IMG/VR virus record: IMGVR_UViG_3300025151_000077
Location: 1-44,253 of that record
DNA from: a virus
Length of the DNA stretch: 44,253 nucleotides
Direction: 5' to 3' (one strand)
Shown here: piece by piece, positions 30,101 through 35,424 of the stretch
Layout: each line of letters starts with the position of its first letter
Position numbering within the stretch: the stretch's first letter is position 1
Position numbers and translations under genes: made by a program
The notes under the pieces: generated by a model
Databases searched by the model: none
What the model was told of the DNA's origin: nothing
What the model saw: the letters and a program-made list of their open reading frames with translations, nothing else

Positions 30101-30842
30101 CTACTACTAAATCATTAGTTATTCTCCATTGTGCATTAGATGGAGTACTCAAAAGTTCAGATGGTTTAACAATTTTTACGTCTTCATTGTAGAGAGCTTT
30201 GAATAAAATTTCAAAACCCCTATCTGTACCTTTGGCAAGATAAAAATCTCTGGAATTCTTCAGGAATAATCTTTCATTGAGATTTTCGTTAAAAGATTTA
30301 TTTTCAATTCCAGGAAGTATTTGACGTTTTGTCTTTTGTAAAAATTCCTTTAAAAATAAAATACTTAGATTTTTTACTTCTGAACCTGATTCATGACTAG
30401 AAGATTCTGAAGTTTTGAATACCAACTGGTCAGCATTAAAATCATCTTTTAGTGAAGATACACCACTAAAACCTCTTACACAACCTGTAAACGAAAAGTC
30501 GGTTTTTCCCGTATATGTAATAATTTCATCACCAATCTGCAAGAGACCATATGAATCGGGAAATCCTCTTGTGCCCTGAGGAGAAAGAGATCCATTTATC
30601 GTTATTGTTTCGTCAAATTCATTAATACCTACGCCAATGAAAGCAGATTCTGTTAAATTCGCTGTCTCATCAATTTTCACATACTTGTCGATATTTTGAA
30701 TTAAATCGACAGGAGCACCTTGAAATTCTTGAGCAATGTAATATTGCTCTAAAAATTCCTCAAGTAGAGGAAACTCATCCCTAACATAGTTGGGAAGTTG
30801 ACTTTTAACAATATTGTTAAGTTGTACTCTTTTTTCTGACAT
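18135..30842 (-). CDS. Giant baseplate/virion protein in the gp7 position, 4235 aa
   Basis: This single 12.7-kb frame makes up 29% of the window. It begins SEKRVQLNNIVKSQLPNYVR, an N-terminus that I recall from cyanophage proteins placed after gp6, where T4 has gp7 (1032 residues). Visible modules are GDEIITYT...VRGFSG units (near 105 and 3140), at least six units with H-x-x-x-x-G-(D/E) followed by YYVxxVDxNxxKL (near 600, 825, 935, 1670, 1840 and 2990), about a dozen Gly-rich GxGYxxxP-type units, and a YHYH-like domain at about 1225-1345 (IIGWAYDGNPIYGPYGY, then FCVTPEFPKGTYAYF). It starts 17 bases after gp6 without a clear promoter, so it is probably co-transcribed with gp25 and gp6. Equivalence to gp7 is by position only. 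Confidence 0.88.
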   Translation of the reverse strand: MSEKRVQLNNIVKSQLPNYVRDEFPLLEEFLEQYYIAQEFQGAPVDLIQNIDKYVKIDETANLTESAFIGVGINEFDETITINGSLSPQGTRGFPDSYGLLQIGDEIITYTGKTDFSFTGCVRGFSGVSSLKDDFNADQLVFKTSESSSHESGSEVKNLSILFLKEFLQKTKRQILPGIENKSFNENLNERLFLKNSRDFYLAKGTDRGFEILFKALYNEDVKIVKPSELLSTPSNAQWRITNDLVVEPVFGDPEKLQGSTLFQDPYGSKINKAYGPITFVEKINVGAGQTYYKLVFDAGYNRDIRVSGSIYGDFQVQPKTKIIGKVSAGSSAIIVDSTVGFESSGELFLNYTDNTVGVISYKSKTLNQFLGCTDIDSEIADSTSIGINTFAYGTAAFDDNELIEVRINSVLSDLEVTENAYLQGRGDRAKIKTFGVDDDSFKAKNWLYNVSPSYKVNTFDLLDSSDNTYNLNLNVNHYFYLGDGIELIYSDGQKKTATVIGIPSGKSITVRGQGQLSENLTYTVKKNIRRVTSNSFVNASIYTANVQNLYRSKKNKDNYLVASGSLPNYNSQPIVTTDRSITFSGTFIGDEITISPLDHGFYTGDAVYYTSNGNSSLFDDGLYFVERVNRNTVRFALSRSNLYNSKYITFENSVTILNNTITPFDLKNKTLTSQKILREINPPNETTLPSTTNPGFTGIFVNGVELLNYKSGDSINYGKIEKINITSPGYNYDVANPPTLIVSDQVGTGATGYAAISGVLKEIRVIDPGFDYISTPTVKITGGNGEGAKASPTMRQTVHSVPFSSVLNVTTGVTDSTIGFSTYHKFRIGEPVIYRTGSQKGISGISTGSIYYTSIVNSNTVKLHETRGDALAGINTVTLSAVGEGNHNLESVNRKLLVDSISVIDSGSGYENKKRTVLPVGINTATNVITIKDHDYESGEIVKYTSEGTVISGLNSGSEYYVTKVDNNNFKLSNINVGVSTVKELFYNEKEYVNLTSSGSGTQVFNYPDITVSLVGSVGISSIGEENFEAKIQPIFRGEVTSVHLTNNGVGYGSSEIINFERTPLVTLSTGTEAQLLPVVSGGRITEVIILNAGKNYTSIPDLTIEGEGIGGVLTPVIENGRFTSVKVVHGGINYTQETSIVINSSGQGVEFKPVLQKWTINLFERYFNNFTLDDGFLVNGNNDSYGLQYSHIYSPRKLREQLFSVDQGGNTLYGKTDLRKINSIESTSADHSPIIGWAYDGNPIYGPYGYSKRSGGSVVLMKSGYELNISEDRPPTSVFPEGLFIEDYEHKNVLSESTLDENNGRFCVTPEFPKGTYAYFATISNVSDTSGPFSKYRRPIFPYLIGNSFKNSPNISNFSGNANQDYIDLGNSEWSRVINPYNLIEKDSNYSYTFIPNNLLQTINIESIAPGSINSIGISSGGTNYRVGDQVVFDNSNTEGSGASAVVSLVDGKEVNSVSVATSTIAGVEIYPDGKDQYLIVADNPHNLQKDDIINITGFNTTSSYLENSYSAGITSARLVIAGLNTTGYGVSAPSVTGIVTYFSVIGELSKVRENDILNIQTEKVKILNVDHRLSRIRVLREVQGTTGSAHTATTFLFEDPRKIRISAKKKLNNTSIRENRQLYFDPSESVALGTSFGVGIGTTISFSNPGSGLTETFVPTKSIYYPNHNLATGDVLTYNFSNGSGIVVAEEGNVGVGTTLSDGQNLFAVRLSESLIGISTVRVGLDTSGTFVGVASTYRDSRSLYFVGIGTGVIHSFKTNYDVLTAEVNRNIVTVSTASTHGLSPEHAVNITVNPKNIITYIVKYNDHHRKLIINPQSFVAGDVNVNENTITLESHGFVTGDKVIHTSSSASGGLTHNQVYYIVRVDNNNVKLATSRYNAVQVIPIVVDITSASSGIINPINPALKVYKNSTIIFDLSDSSLSYINFSTKYPAFDFNFYVNSNFAKVWDKPNDSKNFYVTKEGEVGVSANAKVTLIIDEKVPNVLFYKLVPVYESDIPERKENVVTDFEPYNAAQIQVKNSIYSGRHSISIGSSTEFTYTLKEIPEKTSYSSTNSDLSYKTDCTHTTGPICQISITNKGRNYYSLPGINSVRSKTGTGALLEANSSDIGRVKRTKINDIGYDFPTDTTLSPSVNLPQVIKVTSLASIESIGVSSVGRGYLTSPKLLVFDAETRKLVEDLDLQYDLGTTDVKILKNTYGISNLTPRIVPVHNSNGVGISTISYNTSNKNATATLSKEFSDTNNFPFKVNDKILVENVSVGVGSTARGYNSSNYGYNLFTVVSTDENIGGAGATVTFSLSDYYDDSVTTPGIFDSLNNSAARIIPEKHFPQFNITLTTNDFGIGEEVKCGSSVGIVESWDSRNGILRVSAKEDFSQGEIVKGLSTKTQGIASKVYYSEGFLNLEAKSKVVRGWQVNSGFLNDDLQRIQDSDYYQNFSYTLKSRVPYQTWNESVSALNHTVGLKKFSDYQLESSPNSSSMVVGISTELTFFQIVSDLISVADLNCVYDFDLVKESTFEIGEETLTTEILFANRTLTDFEESVGNRVLNVDDMSGLFNSNPRSTPYEVVSSFNIDRARAMKFLTLVKDRRYTTQRQLLIVDLVHDGAIAYTNQYGRLESAYDQGSFDFNVFGDAGQLLFYPTNFTLNDYDVSTLAYRLDDDLIGYGTTNIGPTVIKNDTVSLASGITTTIVSIAKTYSSAKVLIELTPDTNNTDRYEFNQLNIVHDGTDVSFIEYAPLSTSLNEFAVAGLGTYNAYLEGSNLKVDFTPGFNVGVGSTGIINTITIGLADATNTGVGTHVMKHARLETTTTSISASPNPTQHVIAEYQTDSFTGYDGAYCFIQAHDESTNGYQFSEFIVVDDYIEDIPNPETYDTEFAYIETSAGIGTIGSRILTNSVGIAATVQILFTPIPGTPVKVNTFLNAIRGQDDTQSVVTYHEGTVKTGIGLYEGTERDIKRAFELLHRGDPIFERQFVGNDTNIVDTDNNVIIIPNHFFVTGEKIKYFHGDKGIGISNTSFPGVGVTNRLPEDLYVVKVDNNKIKIAATAEKALKSAPEVVDLTSVGIGTSHRFVMQNPNNKCIISLDNNIQSPIVATSVTTRASENVFTTDDLIKFDSTKDFLGGDLIKMNNEIMAIEAVGVGSTNMIRVRRARLGTFVAGYSTGTQITKVRGNFNIVNNSLNFAEPPFGNTPLGTTTNPPDEVDWVGISTGSSFHGRVFLRSGVPNTSTDPYSKNYIFDDISENFDTQTNEFILKSEGQNVSGISADNAVFLINDIFQGPGETKDYKLTESAGVTTATINGVPQSVTHDVGISSFPRGGIILSVAVDSKGNGYQPLVAAGGTAVVSAAGTIASIGIGNSGSGYRAGIQTVSVSIREKSITANNIVAIGTAQITDGHITGVAVTNGQVFYAPRNLSNFLYDNTTGISTVSTATAHNLSIGDEITFTGIAMTCDYAPQVNVVNAVYDNTTGIVTITTDADHKLQASGQRSTVILSGIGFTCDLDLGIGTHYYPRSTDPAYCGAAVISVASTTEFTVGVGTHVTPHFYNSGGTVQAAEVFPRASDEIKANSSAFVTKINSSTDFETNVGLSTRVHFYSRCGNVQKVFDVEFDDPLSYTNIPLVYTSGNTGPGLGSQAVVDVVVGQGSSIIDFNFKQYGYGFKPSESLTIPFGGLTGIPTTSGYTEFKLIVDEVFSDKFTGWSIGKLQSLDSIDQYIDGSRNSFPLSVGTNQISIVAKRGSLINVQDVLLVFVNNILQVPGKGYIFEGGSTITFTEAIKVGDDVKILFYKGSGDVDVIQQEIIETVKAGDTLQIGYDSSIGQPSYFQEEERSVVQITSVDSVDSNPYFGPGKNSDSSLLRPVVWCRQTEDKIIDGIEVGKDRELYEPIIKPTASLIRTVGVGESILYVNHVRPFFDGRNENDTSLTFQNTVVLIGNEEVTGAAATAVVSAGGSITSIVISDGGSGYTSSPLVSVGGTGSNAVITSSVTAGVVTSITVSNGGSGYSQTTPPPILITPPVVKREVNEVFSYNGDSGVIVGYGASTFDPGGNKIILDLHIPFDSDLRNPVLVGSAITLTSLTTGDYFLVQNSINRLEGNEKFETFAANDFNFVNQVGVATDNIDTIYQVESTELVETSISGITTTVKRIFTRITGVGSTAYDSTLITKDSTAFTYDSVGNIYTAGISTNPEHYFGDFCWGKITLVGRSEQNEFKSYSGQIDFRVGISTSDIVQRDIALKYKNYIV

Positions 30843-30859
30843 TTTAATATTTTACAGAC

Positions 30860-32905
30860 TTAGTAAGATGAACCCGAAGAACCCGAACCACCTGAAGTGG
30901 AAACTGTGGTAGAAACTGCTTGATTTGTTGTTGGTGTGATAGTAGAAGCGGAAGAGGTAGTTAATGCACTAGAACGTCCCCCAGAGCGTACCAAATTTCC
31001 ATCTGGATAACTGGAAGAAACTACATAATTTGACGCTGAGGGATCTAATCCAGATGAAATTTCGTCCACAATAGTTTCAAAATTACTATTACTAATATCT
31101 AGTTGCAAATATAAGTCCTGTAATCCAACAACATCATTGGATTTTGGAGAAACTGATATTTCAATGATAGTTTGACCATCTTTTACTTTTCCCCCCAAAA
31201 TATTAATTGGGTTGAGAGTAATAATTCCTCTAATATAATCAACTACACCTACATTTCTTCTTACGATAGTGGGACTTTGAGAATTTTCAGAAGGTAGAGT
31301 GAAGAAAAATAAAGATCCTGTTGCTCCGTCAGCATTTGGAATGTCGGAGAAGTAAATATCGTCTTGTATCCCTGCAATTCTAAAAGCAGATGATTTTATG
31401 TTATATCCATCCTGAAATTTTACGTAGAATTCATTACCAAAACCAATTGAATACTCAGCAAATGAATTTAAAACCGCTCTCAAGTCTCTCCTCATACTTA
31501 CAGTCGTAATATTCGATGTAATTGATTCGTGACTATCATCAAGAACTTTTAAAAACTTACTATACTTAAATCTTGCACCATATCTGTTTAATTCTGTTGA
31601 TTCTGAATACTTATTTCCATTAGTTTGAACTAAATCAGAAACATATGCTGAAGATGGTGCTAAATTTGAGTTATAATAAACTTTTGAATCAATTTCAATA
31701 AACAAATACTTCAAATCTAGAATTTCTGGGACAATTCCAGCAACAGCATACTTTCTTAATTTATTTTTTATGTCCTGTTTTGACAAATTTGAGAGAAAAT
31801 CTCCAGTTCTTGGTTTTATACTAATAAAAACTTTTCCATATTGAGGAGGAACTAACTCCTCTCCACCAAAAACTGATATTGATTCGGTTTGAGGATAAAT
31901 TTGAGAGGGAATTAGAGTTTCATAGTCATTAGATGTGACCGCTCTGTTTTGAGTTGCATAAACCTTAGGTGCATACTTTCTAATAGACTCCACAGATTCA
32001 ATATTTTCTCCACCACTAGCACCAGCAATCGTTGTTATAAGAGAAATGCCCGAGGTTACAACATAATTTTCCCCATTTCTTGTATATGAAACGTTTCCAG
32101 AGAAATTAAACTGATTTATTCCATTAGCTGCATCACCATTAGATACGATATAATTAGCAGTTATGAAATTTCCTTCTCTTAACTTCGCTCCAAAGATGTC
32201 ATCACCAAAAAATAGTTCATATCTTTCGCCTTCGATCTCTTGTAAGTAATAAACTTTCGAATCTCTTTTTACATCTAACAGTTTATGCTGCAGACTATAC
32301 TTAGTTTGAGATGTTGACTGTTGATTATTCTTTACTGTGACTGAAATTAAATCAGTATCAACTCCACTATTAGGTAAAATAAACTTTTGATTGGGGGTTC
32401 TAGTAGAATATGTAAAATTAGATGTTAAAAGTGACCCTTCATAGACTCTAATATCGTTAAATGTAGCGATTCCATTGAAAACTGGAACTGTAATGTCATC
32501 TAATATTGAAAAAATGCGCGATTCATTACCAAATCCGGAAGTAGAAGTCGCTACAGGACCCTTTTTAAGAGTAATACTTGCTGGAGTTGGTGTAATCGAA
32601 GTAGCATCAATAAAAAAACTTATAACAGCAGTTGCTGCCTTTCTGGAACGAGGTAAATATCCGATATTTTTTGCTAAAGATACGACATTTTCTCTTAATG
32701 TCGCACTATCAATGAATACTTCATTTGCAACCATGTTTGCATTATATGAAGTGATGTACGTATTATACGCAAGTACATCTAAAATCGTTGAAAGATTGGA
32801 TCCTTCAAAATCATAATCTGTAAAATTAGAGTTTGACTTAAGATAATCAACCAAGGATTGTTTTACTTGGTCAAAATCTAAGTTAGAAAAGTTGACTAGT
32901 GTCAT
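30860..32905 (-). CDS. gp6: Baseplate wedge protein gp6
   Basis: gp6 forms the inner ring that joins neighbouring baseplate wedges. The N-terminal region (NFSNLDFDQVKQSLVDYLKS, then SNLSTILDVLAYNTYITSYN and MVANEVFIDSATLRENV) is the most conserved part of the gp6/J-like family. Its 681 residues compare with 660 in T4. The last 40 residues are a Ser/Thr/Gly-rich tail (SGGSGSSGSSY), probably disordered. The start ATG lies two bases after the gp25 stop, so translation is probably coupled. Confidence 0.95.
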   Translation of the reverse strand: MTLVNFSNLDFDQVKQSLVDYLKSNSNFTDYDFEGSNLSTILDVLAYNTYITSYNANMVANEVFIDSATLRENVVSLAKNIGYLPRSRKAATAVISFFIDATSITPTPASITLKKGPVATSTSGFGNESRIFSILDDITVPVFNGIATFNDIRVYEGSLLTSNFTYSTRTPNQKFILPNSGVDTDLISVTVKNNQQSTSQTKYSLQHKLLDVKRDSKVYYLQEIEGERYELFFGDDIFGAKLREGNFITANYIVSNGDAANGINQFNFSGNVSYTRNGENYVVTSGISLITTIAGASGGENIESVESIRKYAPKVYATQNRAVTSNDYETLIPSQIYPQTESISVFGGEELVPPQYGKVFISIKPRTGDFLSNLSKQDIKNKLRKYAVAGIVPEILDLKYLFIEIDSKVYYNSNLAPSSAYVSDLVQTNGNKYSESTELNRYGARFKYSKFLKVLDDSHESITSNITTVSMRRDLRAVLNSFAEYSIGFGNEFYVKFQDGYNIKSSAFRIAGIQDDIYFSDIPNADGATGSLFFFTLPSENSQSPTIVRRNVGVVDYIRGIITLNPINILGGKVKDGQTIIEISVSPKSNDVVGLQDLYLQLDISNSNFETIVDEISSGLDPSASNYVVSSSYPDGNLVRSGGRSSALTTSSASTITPTTNQAVSTTVSTSGGSGSSGSSY

Positions 32906-32907
32906 TT

Positions 32908-33309
32908 TTACCTAGTTGGTTGCAAAACGAATTGTAATTCTTGTTGTGGAACATCTGCTCCAATAATGTCATATAAAATAACTGCATCAAATGTGTTCTG
33001 ATCTGGATCTGGATATACATTCACTGAGATTAAATTCACTCTTGATTCATAGCGATTGATTGATTCACGTATTTCATCCGCAATCTTAATAGAAGATATA
33101 TCATCAATGTTTTCAAAGAGAGAAGCAGTGATTCTAGACCCGAAAGTCTCATCAAAAAACTTCTCTCCAGGCACTGTAAAAACAATATTACGAATTGAAC
33201 GTGCTATTGCAGACTCATTTTTAAGTGCAAGAAGGTCTCCATTCAGAGGATTTTTCTGAAAAGACATACTAATATCTTTAAAACCTTGACTTACTCTTTC
33301 TAAAGGCAC
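32908..33309 (-). CDS. gp25: Baseplate wedge protein gp25
   Basis: gp25 is the small lysozyme-fold (not lytic) wedge protein that binds gp6 and initiates sheath assembly. The 133 residues match T4 gp25 in length (132). ARSIRNIVFTVPGEKFFDETFGS is the conserved core with the EPR-like region replaced by GEKFFDETFG. The start is GTG at 33309 (PLERVSQGFKDISMSF follows); no in-frame ATG lies nearby, and recalled homologues begin at this point. A late promoter motif is 21 bases upstream. Confidence 0.93.
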   Translation of the reverse strand: MPLERVSQGFKDISMSFQKNPLNGDLLALKNESAIARSIRNIVFTVPGEKFFDETFGSRITASLFENIDDISSIKIADEIRESINRYESRVNLISVNVYPDPDQNTFDAVILYDIIGADVPQQELQFVLQPTR

Positions 33310-33330
33310 TAAAATACAGCAATTTATACT

Positions 33331-33338
33331 TATTTATC
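33331..33338 (-). promoter_or_regulatory. Late promoter motif GATAAATA (gp25 operon)
   Basis: A perfect octamer lies between the 94-residue gene and gp25. It probably drives gp25, gp6 and the giant gp7-position gene, whose junctions are too tight to hold promoters of their own. Confidence 0.65.
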
Positions 33339-33349
33339 AAGGATTCGTA

Positions 33350-33634
33350 TCAAAATTCATTGAGAGGAATTGGTTCTGTGCCATATTCCCAGTCATCATA
33401 ATCATCGTCATTACGAATTTTTTCGTGCAATTCGTTTTGTACCTTAAAATCGTGTTTTTTTGGTGTTAAATCATCATTTGAAATTTCACGAAGCATCTTT
33501 TGATGTTGATGATTTGCCAAATTATCTAAAAAATCATGATTTGGTCGCAATGCACTATAATCTGTGACCAATTCAACTGTTCCCCACTGTTCTTTCATGT
33601 AATTTACATTCCTATCTACTGGTGAATTGCCCAT
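33350..33634 (-). CDS. Uncharacterised acidic protein, 94 aa
   Basis: The product is polar and acidic at its C-terminus (KIRNDDDYDDWEYGTEPIPL) and has a short His-rich stretch (ANHQHQKM, about residues 40-47). I do not recognise a domain. A strong Shine-Dalgarno (AGGAG) lies seven bases before the ATG. It sits between the methyltransferase-fusion gene and gp25, suggesting late expression. Similar small proteins occur here in cyanophages; the function is unknown. Confidence 0.78.
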   Translation of the reverse strand: MGNSPVDRNVNYMKEQWGTVELVTDYSALRPNHDFLDNLANHQHQKMLREISNDDLTPKKHDFKVQNELHEKIRNDDDYDDWEYGTEPIPLNEF

Positions 33635-33665
33635 TTAGGTCTCCTGATCGGTAAATCAGAACTTT

Positions 33666-33687
33666 TTAAGGGGTTACTATCCCTTAA
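33666..33687 (-). other. Hairpin after the methyltransferase-fusion gene
   Basis: A perfect seven-base inverted repeat (TTAAGGG, eight-base loop, CCCTTAA) starts one base after the stop codon of the 518-residue gene and precedes the Shine-Dalgarno of the next. It has no following T-run in the direction of transcription, so it looks more like an RNA-stabilising or attenuating hairpin than an intrinsic terminator. Confidence 0.5.
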
Positions 33688-33688
33688 T

Positions 33689-35245
33689 TCACCGATTGTC
33701 AATATACAAATTAACTAAAATGTAACCATCAACAAACCAATCTTCCCACAAAGCCCACTTCATATCAACATAGTCGATAGATTCAATCTCAAATTTTGGA
33801 AATGCTCTAAGGTATGTATCTCTAAATTTTTTAAACTTTTCCTTTTGTTCTGGAGTAGATAAATGCCACTCTCCCGCAATCTTACGAACGTTATTACGAA
33901 TCCAATCCAAGTTCTCATCATTAAAGATGTCATATTCACCACCTTCACAATCACTCTTTAAAAAATCAATCCTTGTAATATTATTTTCTTTAATAAAGGT
34001 TGAAAACTTAACCGATGGAACTGTATGAATATTTTCGTCAGAACATGTCGCATTTAAAACCGCATCAAATAGTCCGCAAGTTTCAAATGAACCATCGACT
34101 GGTCCAATTGCTTTATCTATAAGGACAACATTATCATCCTGTACATTTTCAACGAGATCTTTATATAAGTCAGGATGTGGTTCAAAAGAATAAATCTTTT
34201 CTGGGTTTTGATCTTTAACAAGGTGAGTGAATGGACCAACACTAGCTCCAACATCAAAAACAATATCACCTTCTTCTACTGAAAAGAATTTTTGGTAAAC
34301 ATTGTCTATAAAGTTTTCATTTTCAATAGTTCTTTTAAACCGTTCATTATCTGCCGCATTTCCCCAATTAAAATCCCTCAATCTCTTAGGAAGACGAGAA
34401 CGATTGAAGTCTGTTAATTGTTTAATCGAATGCTTCACTCTGTTTACATTAGTCTCAAGAGCTCTTCTACTCTCTTCATCAAGATAATCTGTACCAAGAA
34501 CATATTCAAGAGCGTCTCTAGAATCATCCAGAACAGTATAGAGTCCAGGGAATTCGATAGAATCAGTAGGTTTTTCTTCAGTAGGTTTTTCTTCTGGTTC
34601 TCTTTCTTTTGCAGTTTTCCAGAAGTATTCGTCCTCTCTACCCATTCCAAGACGTTCAAATCCATTCTCAACTTGATAATATTGTGTTGAAACCTTAAAG
34701 TCAGGCATCTTTGGATTAACAGGAGTCAAGCTATTATCAAAAATACGCATTCTATTATTAGGATAGAGTGCATATTGTCCATTATCTAATTCAATCAAAT
34801 TATGTGATTTGTGCTCAGCAGGATTTTCACTTGTTGCATAGTCAATTACATCTGGATCTTGGTGGTAATTATCTAAAGTACAGATATAAGTTCCTTTCTG
34901 AGTTCCAAAATCTCTTGTGTATAATTCATAGTCCATACTACCAATAAATTGCTTCGTAACTGAAACTACACCATAATCCATACAGTTCCAGAACTGTAGA
35001 TTAGGAAGGTCCATATCGGGGTCTGGAAGCGCCGGAGACGAGAGAAACGCGCTGATAGGTAGTTTATCATACATCGCTGCGTATTCAGGTAAATACGTCT
35101 CAAAATAAAAAGTGCGCCCAGGAATCGACTTTGCCGAAACCCAGACGCCTTTTACGAATTCTCCATGACCACTTTGATGATCTGTCAGATATTCTTTTCT
35201 AACCCATACCTCAACTGAAGGGAGATTACAAATAAGTGCCGCCAT
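33689..35245 (-). CDS. Cyanophage structural-type protein fused to FkbM-family methyltransferase, 518 aa
   Basis: Residues 1-195 (NLPSVEVWVRKEYLTDHQSG, ISIPGRTFYFETYLPEYAAM-like core, ALYPNNRMRIFDNSLTP) form a cyanophage-specific protein that I recall as a stand-alone protein of about 200 residues. A linker EREPEEKPTEEKPTDS (214-229) follows, then a helical region, and from about 320 an FkbM (Methyltransf_21) domain. The domain has an SAM-binding motif VFDVGASVGPFTHLV (329-343), FEPHP (354-358) and FLKSDCEGGEYDIF (428-441). FkbM enzymes methylate sugar or polyketide hydroxyls. The neighbouring gene is glycosyltransferase-like, which suggests virion or host glycan modification; this is inference. 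Confidence 0.85.
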   Translation of the reverse strand: MAALICNLPSVEVWVRKEYLTDHQSGHGEFVKGVWVSAKSIPGRTFYFETYLPEYAAMYDKLPISAFLSSPALPDPDMDLPNLQFWNCMDYGVVSVTKQFIGSMDYELYTRDFGTQKGTYICTLDNYHQDPDVIDYATSENPAEHKSHNLIELDNGQYALYPNNRMRIFDNSLTPVNPKMPDFKVSTQYYQVENGFERLGMGREDEYFWKTAKEREPEEKPTEEKPTDSIEFPGLYTVLDDSRDALEYVLGTDYLDEESRRALETNVNRVKHSIKQLTDFNRSRLPKRLRDFNWGNAADNERFKRTIENENFIDNVYQKFFSVEEGDIVFDVGASVGPFTHLVKDQNPEKIYSFEPHPDLYKDLVENVQDDNVVLIDKAIGPVDGSFETCGLFDAVLNATCSDENIHTVPSVKFSTFIKENNITRIDFLKSDCEGGEYDIFNDENLDWIRNNVRKIAGEWHLSTPEQKEKFKKFRDTYLRAFPKFEIESIDYVDMKWALWEDWFVDGYILVNLYIDNR

Positions 35246-35264
35246 TAAATTAATGTAACTTTAC

Positions 35265-35272
35265 TTATTTAC
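35265..35272 (-). promoter_or_regulatory. Possible late promoter motif GTAAATAA
   Basis: A weaker variant of the late octamer overlaps the stop codon of the 46-residue gene, 19 bases before the methyltransferase-fusion gene. The spacing resembles that of the stronger late motifs in this window. Confidence 0.4.
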
Positions 35273-35409
35273 CTACCTTGTCCACGATATTTCTTCTTTG
35301 CTTTATTACGAGAAGTCGCGGAAAGCAGGGTATGTTGTGATGACCCTTGACGAGTTTTTTTCGGTTTTCCGGGGACATAACTCCCGCCTTTCATCATGCT
35401 TTTTGCCAT
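35269..35409 (-). CDS. Small very basic protein, 46 aa
   Basis: The product begins MAKSMMKGGSYVPGKPKKTR and ends NKAKKKYRGQGR. About a third of the residues are Lys or Arg, with no hydrophobic core. The gene has a good Shine-Dalgarno (AGGAG) ten bases before its ATG. I recall near-identical small proteins in many T4-like cyanophages, always without function. Its composition suggests nucleic-acid binding, possibly a packaged or RNA-binding peptide; this is inference. Confidence 0.75.
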   Translation of the reverse strand: MAKSMMKGGSYVPGKPKKTRQGSSQHTLLSATSRNKAKKKYRGQGR

Positions 35410-35424
35410 TGTAATAATCTCCTA

